The translations under genes and the position numbers were made by a program. Below, in pieces: positions 40,618 through 48,897 of a stretch of DNA of 54,146 nucleotides. Under the pieces are notes generated by a model. That model saw only the letters and a list, made by a program, of their open reading frames with translations. It did no database searches and was not told where the DNA came from. Each line of letters begins with the position of its first letter. The first letter of the stretch is position 1. Origin of the DNA: SHAN690 sp040221375 (lineage in GTDB: Bacteria > Bacteroidota > Bacteroidia > Flavobacteriales_G > Salibacteraceae); NCBI GenBank assembly GCA_040221375.1, contig JAVKEP010000065.1, positions 1 through 54,146 of the forward strand, read 5' to 3'.

Positions 40618-41577
40618 ATGACAGATGCTCGGCATGAGCGGGTATTGATTGCTCCGCTCCACTGGGGTCTTGGGCATGCTGCCCGGTGTGTTCCATTGAT
40701 CGAAAATCAAATTCATCAAGGTAACGAGGTAATCATTGCGGCCTCTGGCGGCCCCAAAGCACTTCTCCTAAAACGCTTTCCGAAGGCTCGATTCATCGAC
40801 ATTCCCTTCATGACCATTACCTATCCTGCTGACGGGAACATGGTTAAGCATTTTGCGTTCAAAGGAGTAGCCCTGCTCAAGAGTATATGGAGGGAACATC
40901 GATTGCTACAACGGATCGTCAAAGATGAGCGCATTGACCTGGTGATCTCAGATGCACGATTCGGGTTGTGGACGTCTCGTTGCCGCTGCGTATTCGTCAC
41001 CCATCAAATCAAAATTAGGAGTCCGCACTTCGAAGGCTTGATCAATGTGCTGAACCAGTGGGTGATGGATCGATACGACGAAGTCTGGATTCCAGACCAC
41101 GCCGTTGCTCCCGGCCTTGCGGGCGAACTCTCACATCCCAGCAAGATGCCAAAAAGGGTTCGATACATTGGCCCTTTGAGTCGCTTTACAGCCCCGCCGG
41201 CGCCAGCGACTTCGCCGCGTTGGAATACCGTGGTGCTGATCAGCGGGCCCGAGCCTCAGCGTACCCTGTTTGAGGCTGAAATGGCACGTATGCTGATCGA
41301 ACGAGGAGGTACCGCGCTCATTGTCAGGGGAAAACCTGAGAAACCCCAGGAGACGATCATGGAAGGGTTGACGCTTCTGCACCACCTCGACGATTTGCCC
41401 ATGTCACAAGCCTTGGTATCCGCAGAGTTGGTCATCGCTCGGAGCGGTTACTCTACCATCATGGATTTGGATGCGCTAGGCGTTAAGAATGCCCACTTTT
41501 ACCCGACTCCGGGTCAAACAGAACAAGAGTACTTGGCCCTCCTACATGGCGGGCAGTCTAGAGTTGATAGCCTTTGA
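40618..41577 (+). CDS. GT-B fold glycosyltransferase (MurG/UGT-like)
   Basis: A 319-residue protein. The N-terminal glycine-rich loop is VLIAPLHWGLGHAARCVPLIENQIHQGNEVIIAASG. A mid-region LVISDARFGLWTSRCRCVFVTHQIKI follows, then a C-terminal nucleotide-sugar site (VVLISGPEPQRTLFEAEMARML, LVIARSGYSTIMDLDALGVKNAHFYPTPGQTEQEYLA). It resembles the UDP-glycosyltransferase/MurG superfamily common in Bacteroidota. Donor and acceptor are unknown. It starts four bases after the protease stop. Its 3' end overlaps the convergent GSCFA gene by 20 bases. Confidence 0.82.
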   Translation: MTDARHERVLIAPLHWGLGHAARCVPLIENQIHQGNEVIIAASGGPKALLLKRFPKARFIDIPFMTITYPADGNMVKHFAFKGVALLKSIWREHRLLQRIVKDERIDLVISDARFGLWTSRCRCVFVTHQIKIRSPHFEGLINVLNQWVMDRYDEVWIPDHAVAPGLAGELSHPSKMPKRVRYIGPLSRFTAPPAPATSPRWNTVVLISGPEPQRTLFEAEMARMLIERGGTALIVRGKPEKPQETIMEGLTLLHHLDDLPMSQALVSAELVIARSGYSTIMDLDALGVKNAHFYPTPGQTEQEYLALLHGGQSRVDSL

Positions 41578-42544
41578 AATGTTCCTTTTCTTTACTCAGG
41601 TCAACGTTTGGATACTTTACTTCAAGCGCCCGAATGATATCGATTTGCTTTTTTAAGAACCGTTGAAAGGAGTTGCTTTCGGGGTCCATGGGTCTGTGTT
41701 GTACTGCTTGGACAATGGCATTCAATTCTTGCCCGATGATCCGCGTTTCATCCGAAAAAAAGCTGCTTTGGAACTGTTGCCAAACGTAGTCTATGGCCTG
41801 GGTAGAGGGGTGCAACATATCCGGCCCGTAAAATCGATAGTCGCGCAGGTCATCCATCATCATTTCATAGGCTGGAAAATAGTGGCAGCGTTCAAACTCC
41901 TCCACAACGGCGTGTACAGCGGCAATCAAATGTGCTTTAGACCTCTGATTCTCCACCGCTCCATCCTTCCAATGACGAACAGGGCTGACTGTGAATACGA
42001 CTTTGGCGTCGATTCCTTTGGATTGCAAAAATGCTGGAATATGCCTAAGGATCAAGTGCACTTCTTGAAAGGACAGTAATCGCTTTGAGAATGCCTTGTT
42101 TGGAATTTTATGGCAATTGGCTGAGATATGGTCGGTGTCTCGATGCGTATACACCCACGCCGATCCCAATGTGATGAAAATGACATCGGCCTTTGTGAGC
42201 TTCTCTCGCCCCTGATTCAACGATGCATTAATGCTCTCCAGACTAATTTGAGGATCTGCATTGTTGAAGCGTCCGTGGTGGTCAAGGCTGACCCAATCGT
42301 CTCCACTCCTTACCAATTCATCTTTCTGATACTCCCGGTCATTGAGCATTCGCTCTAGGGAATTCATGATTGAAAACGGGTTGAACAGAATCCCGAATGG
42401 GTTCACTTCGGTCGGGATTTTATTTTGTAGGAGCCGAGTGCCGATGTTCTCTGTGAAGCACGAGCCGAGCATCATCACCTGACTTTCGTGTCCGATAAAA
42501 AATGGGAACTCAGGAGCGTTTACCTCTGTTCTGAATTTGTCCAT
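41558..42544 (-). CDS. GSCFA domain protein
   Basis: A 328-residue protein of the GSCFA family (SGNH-hydrolase-like) with the defining motif in MLGSCFTENIG near residue 26 and the further conserved IFITLGSAWVY and DMLHPSTQAIDYVWQQF, which supply the Asp-x-x-His of the SGNH triad. An acyl-esterase activity is plausible but the function is not established. It starts 11 bases after the phoR stop, so it may be co-transcribed with phoB-phoR. Confidence 0.88.
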   Translation of the reverse strand: MDKFRTEVNAPEFPFFIGHESQVMMLGSCFTENIGTRLLQNKIPTEVNPFGILFNPFSIMNSLERMLNDREYQKDELVRSGDDWVSLDHHGRFNNADPQISLESINASLNQGREKLTKADVIFITLGSAWVYTHRDTDHISANCHKIPNKAFSKRLLSFQEVHLILRHIPAFLQSKGIDAKVVFTVSPVRHWKDGAVENQRSKAHLIAAVHAVVEEFERCHYFPAYEMMMDDLRDYRFYGPDMLHPSTQAIDYVWQQFQSSFFSDETRIIGQELNAIVQAVQHRPMDPESNSFQRFLKKQIDIIRALEVKYPNVDLSKEKEHFKGYQL

Positions 42545-42555
42545 AGCATTGATTC

Positions 42556-43602
42556 CTATTTTGCTTTTTCAAGCGTGAAGGAGAAGGTTGTGCCTTTATC
42601 CACTACGCTCCGAACGCTGATGGATTGGCCGTGTGTTTCGATGATGTGTTTACAGATTGCCAAGCCGAGTCCCGTTCCTCCTTCATGTCGAGAGCGGCTC
42701 TTATCTACCCGATAGAACCGTTCGAATAGCCTCGGCAAATGCTCGGATTCTACCCCGATTCCATCGTCAGAAATTTCAATCAATACATTTTCGCTCATGT
42801 CAAAAAACCGTGCCTTGCAAAATCCGGATTTCTTACCATAGTGGATAGCATTCATGATCAAATTGGTAAAGACTTGGAGCATCTTTCTGCGGTCAGCAAG
42901 TACATAAACGGGTTTCTCGTACTTCCGATCAAATGACAGTTTAATCTTCCTTTTTGCTGCTGCAATCTCTGACAACTTAAACACTTCATCCACCAACTTG
43001 ACCAAGTCAAACTTCTCCGACTTAAGTGCTGTAGTTCCAGATTCAAGTTTCGAAATTTGGTCGAGGTCTTCGATGAGCACGACCAGACGATCGAGGTTTT
43101 TATCCGCCCTGTCTAAGTAGTCGTAGTTGATCCTTGGGTCTTCGAGCCCTCCTTCGATCAGCGTATGTAAATAGCCCTGCATATTAAAGATGGGGGTTCG
43201 CAATTCGTGCGCCAAGTTGCCGACGAAATCCCTCCTAAACCGCGCTTGTTCCCTGAGGGCTGCGATTTCTTTTTGTTTGATCAGCGCCCATTCTTGTACG
43301 TCCTTTTGGACGCTTCCCAATTGGTCTCCACTGGAGGTGGCTCCTTTCATGCGCTCCTCCATATTCATCGGGGAGAAAATGGTTCGATAAATCAGCTTGA
43401 TTTTTTCATGAAGAAAGACTTCTATCGCCCACCATGAAATCAGCCATCCGACGCTAAAGGAAAGCAACCCGTAGACTAAGAAAAACCACACTGGGACGTC
43501 CCATTGCTCCAGTATGTAGATCAACGTAGTCACCACTAAGGGAACAACACTGACACCGGCCGCGATCAAAAGACTTATCTGTCGTGGGTTTTGGATTTTC
43601 AT
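42556..43602 (-). CDS. phoR: PhoR-like sensor histidine kinase
   Basis: A 348-residue membrane kinase with two N-terminal membrane helices (about 10-30 and 37-60). A HisKA domain carries the phosphorylated His in FVGNLAHELRTPIFNMQGYLHTL. The HATPase domain has N box MNAIHYG, G1 DDGIGV, F box LFERFYRVD and G2 GGTGLGLAICKHI. There is no PAS domain. The ATG at 43602 is used; a TTG at 43626 would overlap phoB. It directly follows the PhoB-like gene and a phosphate-transport block is adjacent, hence the Pho assignment. Confidence 0.88.
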   Translation of the reverse strand: MKIQNPRQISLLIAAGVSVVPLVVTTLIYILEQWDVPVWFFLVYGLLSFSVGWLISWWAIEVFLHEKIKLIYRTIFSPMNMEERMKGATSSGDQLGSVQKDVQEWALIKQKEIAALREQARFRRDFVGNLAHELRTPIFNMQGYLHTLIEGGLEDPRINYDYLDRADKNLDRLVVLIEDLDQISKLESGTTALKSEKFDLVKLVDEVFKLSEIAAAKRKIKLSFDRKYEKPVYVLADRRKMLQVFTNLIMNAIHYGKKSGFCKARFFDMSENVLIEISDDGIGVESEHLPRLFERFYRVDKSRSRHEGGTGLGLAICKHIIETHGQSISVRSVVDKGTTFSFTLEKAK

Positions 43603-43615
43603 TGCGTTCGAGAAA

Positions 43616-44344
43616 TTATTCCTCAAACTTATAACCTACTCCTTTAATTGTCTTGATATGAGAACTTCCGATCTTTTCTCTAAGTTTTCGGATGTGGACG
43701 TCGATGGTTCTGTCTCCTACCACTACGTCATCACCCCAGACTGAAGATAGGATGCTTTCCCTTGTGAATACCTTGCTTGGTACTGAAATCAGCAGCGCCA
43801 GCAATTCAAATTCTTTCTTCGGCAGGTTCAATTCTTTTTCATCCTTGATGACAACATAGCGGTCACGATCAACGGTCAACGATTTTAATTCCGCCATCCC
43901 CTCATAGGTAATGGGGCCCTCCTTTCTTCTCAGCAGTGCCTTCAAACGGCTTATCAGCACGCGCGGTTTGATCGGCTTTGTTATGTAATCGTCAGCGCCA
44001 GCATCAAAGCCCGCAATTTGTGAGTAGTCTTCCCCTCGTGCGGTTAGAAAGGCGATGATGATGTTTTTAGTCTCTTGAATTTCACGCAGGCGCAGACAAG
44101 TTTCTACCCCATCGATTTCAGGCATCATCAGGTCGAGCAAAATCAAGTCTGGTTTCTTCTTACGTGCGATTTCGATCGCATCGATTCCGTTCTTGGCAGT
44201 GAAGACTTTCGCCCCCTCGCGGTCTAGGTTGTAACTAATGAATTCGAGGATGTCCTCTTCGTCATCCACAACAAGAATCTTCTTCTTAGAAAGCATTGGC
44301 TCCGTATTCTCTGAATAATTGTCCGAATGTAGTTTGCGAGCCAT
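43616..44344 (-). CDS. phoB: PhoB-like OmpR-family response regulator
   Basis: A 242-residue regulator. The receiver domain opens KKILVVDDEEDILEF and has the phospho-acceptor Asp in ILLDLMMPEIDG, T in FLTARGED and K in YITKPIKP. The C-terminal winged-helix domain has VVGDRTIDVHIRKLREKIG and IKTIKGVGYKFEE. An alternative start at 44296 (MLSKKK) is closer to the usual family length. It is divergent from the TonB receptor gene, and the shared region contains 11-bp-spaced repeats. It probably controls this block under phosphate limitation. Confidence 0.9.
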   Translation of the reverse strand: MARKLHSDNYSENTEPMLSKKKILVVDDEEDILEFISYNLDREGAKVFTAKNGIDAIEIARKKKPDLILLDLMMPEIDGVETCLRLREIQETKNIIIAFLTARGEDYSQIAGFDAGADDYITKPIKPRVLISRLKALLRRKEGPITYEGMAELKSLTVDRDRYVVIKDEKELNLPKKEFELLALLISVPSKVFTRESILSSVWGDDVVVGDRTIDVHIRKLREKIGSSHIKTIKGVGYKFEE

Positions 44345-44415
44345 GTAGTCAAGGTTAAACAGTTATTACCAAAACGCCTCAGGTGTTAACTAATCATCAA
44401 GCGAACAGAATTCTA

Positions 44416-44442
44416 TTAACGCTTAATTAATCCAATATTAAT
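44416..44442. promoter_or_regulatory. Candidate PhoB box upstream of the TonB receptor gene
   Basis: Three direct repeats TTAAC, TTAAT and TTAAT start at 44416, 44427 and 44438, exactly 11 bases apart. That is the spacing of tandem PhoB half-sites. A further TTAAC lies at 44386, off phase. Confidence 0.5.
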
Positions 44443-44490
44443 GATATCCTGACTCTTCCGGTGGAACTTTGTGGCCGTAAGAAACAAATA

Positions 44491-47337
44491 ATGAAAAGAA
44501 AGATCTATCTATTGAGCCTCGGTGTATTGTTCATCACACAAATGTTAGCTCAAAGCGGCAGAATAAAAGGGCAAGTTGCCGAAACCATTGAAGGAGCCGA
44601 ATTTCCCGTTCCATTTGCCAATGTGTTTTTAGAAGGCACAACGATCGGAACCGCGACTGACATTGACGGGAATTTTTCGTTTGACGGTCCGGCCGGCGTG
44701 CACAACCTCATTATTAGCAGCGTAGGAATGCAATCCGATACATTCCAGATGGCTCTAGAAGATGGCGAAGAAATCGAAATCAGGCGATTGCTCAAGGCCA
44801 ATGCATTGATCTTAAATGCCGTTGAGGTGACAGCAAAAATGAACCGTGAAAGAGCAGGTGTCCTGCTCATGGAACAAAAAAACGCTTCGAGTATCCAGCA
44901 GTCTATCGGTGCTTCCGAATTGGCGTTACAGGGCGCCTCGGATGTAGAGCAAGGCGTTCAAAAAATCAGTGGTGTCTCAGTGTCCTCAGGTAGCAATGAC
45001 GTTTTTGTGCGGGGACTTGGCGACAGATACAACTCTGCGATGCTCAACGGCCTACCCATTCCTTCGTCCAATCCAGATAAAAAACTCATAGACCTTGCCA
45101 TCTTCCCAAACAGTATCGTGCAAAGCATTGCCGTGTATAAGGCGTTCGACCCAAGTCTCCCAGGAGATTTCACAGGCGCCACGATTGATGTCCAGACGAA
45201 AGATTACTTTGAGCAGGCACACGTGAAAGCCAGCCTGAGTTTTTCGGGAAACTCAATCACTACATTCCGTCCTTTTGAGTCTGCTCATTCTGGAGCAAAC
45301 AACATTGCACTTGTACCGGGTTACAAGAATCGCGAATTGCCCCCATCAATCGATCAAGGATACCATGCTTCCTATTTTAGTTCATCTCCTGACGCTGGGC
45401 CAGACCCTTTCGCCAGGAATTTGAATCCTGTGCTCACCACGGCAATGCTCGGCTCTGGACTAAGCATAGAGGCGGGTAATGCTTACTCCTTTGGCAAGGA
45501 TGGTTTGATCGGCGTTTTAGTATCTGCTGATCATGGCAACGGCTATCAAACAAGAACAGGTCTAGCACGCAACCTCGATAACTTGGGTGTAGATAAAAAT
45601 TACTTCCAAACAACCGAATACGATCATCAAATCACTTCAACAGGCCTAACCAATGTATACTTGCAGCCGACGGATGGGCACGTCATTCAGGTATCGGGTC
45701 TATTCACCCAGAACTCATCGGACGCAATCACAAACTATGACGCATTGATCCGAGACCGAGACCGCAACTCATACTTGTATTCGGTCCGGAACACCTTACG
45801 CGTCAATACGCTCTCAACTGGACAGGTTCGGGGAGACCATTCCTTCGGTTCGGATCGATTTGAACTGCACTGGGGAGCGAGCATGAATCGCGCTACGAAT
45901 GAAGAGCCGGACAGAAGTCAGCTGCTGTATGAAGCTAGCGACGCAAGTAAATCCGACTACACCTTTGCCGTTCTCAACGCTTCTGATAACCACCGTTATT
46001 ACAGCTCGCTCGCTGAGACAGAGCTGAACGGACGGGCCGCATTGACATGGAATTTTCTACGGGCCGAAAATGCGAAACCAATTGGAAAAATAACTCTTGG
46101 TGCGAGCCCCCGATGGAAGCAGCGCGATTTTTCATGGAGGCAATTCAACATCCAAATGAAATCTTATGCAGATGCAATCCATAAGCAAGGACTGGAGGTG
46201 TCTATGCAAGATCCCGACGCATACCTCAACTCGCCAAGTTACATTTCAGGCCTCTATCAATATACCGAGGCCCGTGACGGATCAAGGGTCCACTTCGCCA
46301 AACAGGATGTAATGGCTGGGTATGTCAACGCTGAGTATTTGATTGGCGGGCGATTACTCGTTGCAGTAGGTGCTCGTGTAGAACAAACTTCCCAGATGGT
46401 GCAATACAAACTCTTAGGTGATCGATTGAAAGATGCCTACCGCACTTCTGACTTTGATACGCTGAATGTGCTTCCTTCCTTGAATCTGAAGCTGATGCTA
46501 AATGAGAAGAGCAATCTTAGAATGAGCGCTTCTCAAACTACTGCGCTGCCCAATTTCCGGGAGCTGGCCCCTTTTCAGTACCAAGATCAATCGCGAAGGC
46601 TCTTTGAAGGAAACGTCGACCTCACAAGCAGTTATGCCTACAACGTCGACCTAAAATACGAACGATTTCCTTCCTCTGGAAAGCTCTTGGCTCTGACGGC
46701 TTTTGGCAAGTACATTGAAAACCCAATAGAACGGTTTGAAGTTCCGACATCTGGAACGCTATTCACCTACTTCAATTTAGGCAGTGCTGTTGTCGGGGGT
46801 ATTGAAATGGAATCTCGTTTTTCACTCGGGGATATTCTCACGCGATCCGTCGGCGTTGAAGCCGACTTGCTCGACAACGTTACCCTGGGGTTGAACGCAG
46901 CCTTGAATCACTCTAAATTTTCACTCGGAACATCTGACTCTATACAAACCTCAAAAGGAAGCCTTCTTGCTACCAATGCTCAAAGGCCAATGCTCGGAGC
47001 CAGTCCCTACTTGATCGCGTCAAGCATGTCGTACGAAATAGAACTGGGTTCCGTCCGATCAACCATCACGGTCGCTTATAGTGTGTTTGGCCCAAGGATA
47101 GTGCTCGCTGGCACCTACGGAAAAGGAGATGTGTACGAGCGGCCCGTAAATACATTAGACCTCGTCCTAAAAAACACCCTCAGCGAACACTTTGATCTCA
47201 ATATCTCGATTAAAAACTTGCTGAACCCGCGCATCGTTCAGACTCAGGATATAGCAGAAAAATCTTTTGTGATCAATGAGTACAAAATGGGCATCAACTA
47301 CAGCCTTTCGCTGTCCTACAGATTCAGTAAAGCCTAA
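44491..47337 (+). CDS. TonB-dependent outer-membrane receptor of the phosphate block
   Basis: A 948-residue receptor. It has a signal peptide (MKRKIYLLSLGVLFITQMLAQ), then a carboxypeptidase-regulatory-like beta-sandwich (~22-105, NVFLEGTTIGTATDIDGNFSF), then a plug domain (~130-250, VEQGVQKISGVSVSSGSNDVFVRGLGDRYNSAMLNGLPIP), followed by a ~650-residue 22-stranded barrel that ends in SLSYRFSKA. It imports an unknown ligand, plausibly a phosphorus source, using TonB energy. The start at 44491 gives the signal peptide. It is divergent from phoB. Confidence 0.92.
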   Translation: MKRKIYLLSLGVLFITQMLAQSGRIKGQVAETIEGAEFPVPFANVFLEGTTIGTATDIDGNFSFDGPAGVHNLIISSVGMQSDTFQMALEDGEEIEIRRLLKANALILNAVEVTAKMNRERAGVLLMEQKNASSIQQSIGASELALQGASDVEQGVQKISGVSVSSGSNDVFVRGLGDRYNSAMLNGLPIPSSNPDKKLIDLAIFPNSIVQSIAVYKAFDPSLPGDFTGATIDVQTKDYFEQAHVKASLSFSGNSITTFRPFESAHSGANNIALVPGYKNRELPPSIDQGYHASYFSSSPDAGPDPFARNLNPVLTTAMLGSGLSIEAGNAYSFGKDGLIGVLVSADHGNGYQTRTGLARNLDNLGVDKNYFQTTEYDHQITSTGLTNVYLQPTDGHVIQVSGLFTQNSSDAITNYDALIRDRDRNSYLYSVRNTLRVNTLSTGQVRGDHSFGSDRFELHWGASMNRATNEEPDRSQLLYEASDASKSDYTFAVLNASDNHRYYSSLAETELNGRAALTWNFLRAENAKPIGKITLGASPRWKQRDFSWRQFNIQMKSYADAIHKQGLEVSMQDPDAYLNSPSYISGLYQYTEARDGSRVHFAKQDVMAGYVNAEYLIGGRLLVAVGARVEQTSQMVQYKLLGDRLKDAYRTSDFDTLNVLPSLNLKLMLNEKSNLRMSASQTTALPNFRELAPFQYQDQSRRLFEGNVDLTSSYAYNVDLKYERFPSSGKLLALTAFGKYIENPIERFEVPTSGTLFTYFNLGSAVVGGIEMESRFSLGDILTRSVGVEADLLDNVTLGLNAALNHSKFSLGTSDSIQTSKGSLLATNAQRPMLGASPYLIASSMSYEIELGSVRSTITVAYSVFGPRIVLAGTYGKGDVYERPVNTLDLVLKNTLSEHFDLNISIKNLLNPRIVQTQDIAEKSFVINEYKMGINYSLSLSYRFSKA

Positions 47338-47346
47338 TACTCTCGC

Positions 47347-47373
47347 TTAACCTCAGGGTAACAGTTGAATAAT
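47347..47373. promoter_or_regulatory. Candidate PhoB box upstream of the beta-helix lipoprotein gene
   Basis: TTAAC, GTAAC and ATAAT start at 47347, 47358 and 47369, again 11 bases apart, about 75-100 bases before the ATG. Confidence 0.45.
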
Positions 47374-47446
47374 CGACACATATAATGCATACAACGAAGG
47401 GGTAACAAGCGATGAGTTGCTTTGTCTGCGAAAACAATAACACAAC

Positions 47447-48643
47447 ATGAAAACAAAAATGAACACTTTAAAAAACACGGTCCTTCCTCTATTGCTTATC
47501 GGGGCCATTGCCTTGACATCATGTAGCAAGAAAGGTTGTACTGACCCTACTGCAACTAATTTTGACGACAAGGCGAAAAAGGAAGACAACAGTTGCACCT
47601 ATGACAACGATGCGGATACTGTGCTGTCAGGTAGCATCCAGGAGAGCAGATCCCTAGACGCCTCAAAGACCTACACACTCTCCGGAGGTGTCCACGTGAA
47701 GAGTGGCGCCGTATTGTCAATTCCTGCCGGGACGGTAATCCAATCAGATCCAACGGAATCGGTTGCTTATTTGCTCATCGAACGAGGCGCTCGCATCGAG
47801 GCCATTGGCACCTCAGATGCGCCTATCGTATTTACTTCAGGATCCGCCAATCCAGCGTCAGGCGATTGGGGTGGAATCATTATATGCGGGAAAGCCCCCA
47901 TTAACAATGGTTCGGAAGCCACGGCCGAGGTCGGGGATGTGCTTTACGGAGGGACTAATTCGGCTGATAATTCGGGAACGCTTCAGTACGTGAGAGTTGA
48001 GTATTCCGGCAACGCAATCAACGATGAAAAGGAGCACAACGGGTTTACATTCAACGGGGTCGGCTCAGGAACTACCTTAGCCTATTTGCAATCTTATATG
48101 GGCAATGACGATGGATTCGAATTCTTCGGTGGGAGCGTAGATGCAAACCATCTCATTTCGACCGGATCGGGAGACGATGGTTTCGATTGGACCTACGGCT
48201 GGGTAGGATCCGGGTCATATTGGATCGCTGAGCAAGTCGATGGGATAGGCGATCGTGGAATTGAAGCGGACAACAATGGCGACGACAACACAGCAGCACC
48301 CTTCTCAAACCCCACGCTATCCAACTTAACCTTGAGTGGCTATGGAAGTGGTGATGGAATCAAACTTCGGGAGGGAACAAAAGCCAACATCTCCAATGCG
48401 TTGATTACCAACTTCAGCGATGGCTTGGATGTGGAGCACTCATCCACGGTTACACACATTGTTTCTGGGGAACTGCTTTTATCGAATATTACGCTAGCGG
48501 GTGTGGCCGACCTATTCGAAATCAGTGGCTTCGAAACCTCAGCCGATAGTGCTAACGCAGCCGATAAAATAAACGCCGCGCTGACGAATGCTGCATCAGG
48601 CGCGGGCTCAAATTGGCGAACGAGCTGGTCGAAATCGCTTTAA
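47447..48643 (+). CDS. Surface-type beta-helix lipoprotein of the phosphate block
   Basis: A 398-residue lipoprotein; the signal region includes NTVLPLLLIGAIALTSCSKKGC, with the lipidated Cys in LTSC. A short calcium-binding-like segment follows (GCTDPTATNFDDKAKKEDNSCTY). The rest is a right-handed beta-helix-like body (GGVHVKSGAVLSIPAGTVI, DWGGIIICGKAPI, GTLQYVRVEYSGN, GDDGFDWTYGW, SGDGIKLREGTKANISNALITNFSDGLDVEHSS). It has no transport features. Relatives sit beside TonB receptors, so it is likely a surface partner for ligand capture. A terminator follows. Confidence 0.82.
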   Translation: MKTKMNTLKNTVLPLLLIGAIALTSCSKKGCTDPTATNFDDKAKKEDNSCTYDNDADTVLSGSIQESRSLDASKTYTLSGGVHVKSGAVLSIPAGTVIQSDPTESVAYLLIERGARIEAIGTSDAPIVFTSGSANPASGDWGGIIICGKAPINNGSEATAEVGDVLYGGTNSADNSGTLQYVRVEYSGNAINDEKEHNGFTFNGVGSGTTLAYLQSYMGNDDGFEFFGGSVDANHLISTGSGDDGFDWTYGWVGSGSYWIAEQVDGIGDRGIEADNNGDDNTAAPFSNPTLSNLTLSGYGSGDGIKLREGTKANISNALITNFSDGLDVEHSSTVTHIVSGELLLSNITLAGVADLFEISGFETSADSANAADKINAALTNAASGAGSNWRTSWSKSL

Positions 48644-48670
48644 AACCTAGTTACATAACGCATTAAGCAT

Positions 48671-48698
48671 AAAAAGCCGCTCAAGAGAGCGGCTTTTT
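48671..48698 (+). terminator. Rho-independent terminator after the beta-helix lipoprotein gene
   Basis: Perfect 12-base arms AAAAAGCCGCTC and GAGCGGCTTTTT with loop AAGA. The symmetric A- and T-runs would let it act on both strands, but only the plus-strand gene ends here. Confidence 0.92.
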
Positions 48699-48820
48699 AT
48701 TTACGTTGACATAACATTCAACGAAAAGTGCATTAAACGAAGGCTACTTAAAAAATTGCCTGAAAGCTCTATGAACGGGGGCTTTTACCCACATCAGTGT
48801 CCAATGTATATTACCGCTGG

Positions 48821-48847
48821 CTTAATCGTGTTTTAAGGTTATGTTAT
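48821..48847. promoter_or_regulatory. Candidate PhoB box upstream of the porin-Na/Pi operon
   Basis: CTTAA, TTTAA and GTTAT start at 48821, 48832 and 48843. On the minus strand they read TTAAG, TTAAA and ATAAC. The 11-base phase is the same as at the other two promoters of this block. Confidence 0.4.
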
Positions 48848-48885
48848 GTAGTTTAAGCGTGTGCGAACCCTAAGTAAAGAAATCA

Positions 48886-48893
48886 AAATTTTG
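48886..48893 (+). promoter_or_regulatory. Porin gene -7 element (AAATTTTG)
   Basis: One mismatch to TAnnTTTG, followed by CGGC and the ATG at 48898, the four-base leaderless geometry. Confidence 0.4.
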
Positions 48894-48897
48894 CGGC

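Noticed and set aside
47447..48643. Naming the beta-helix lipoprotein a multidrug transporter
   Set aside because: It has a lipoprotein signal and no membrane segments; such a label for its relatives would be a propagated misannotation.
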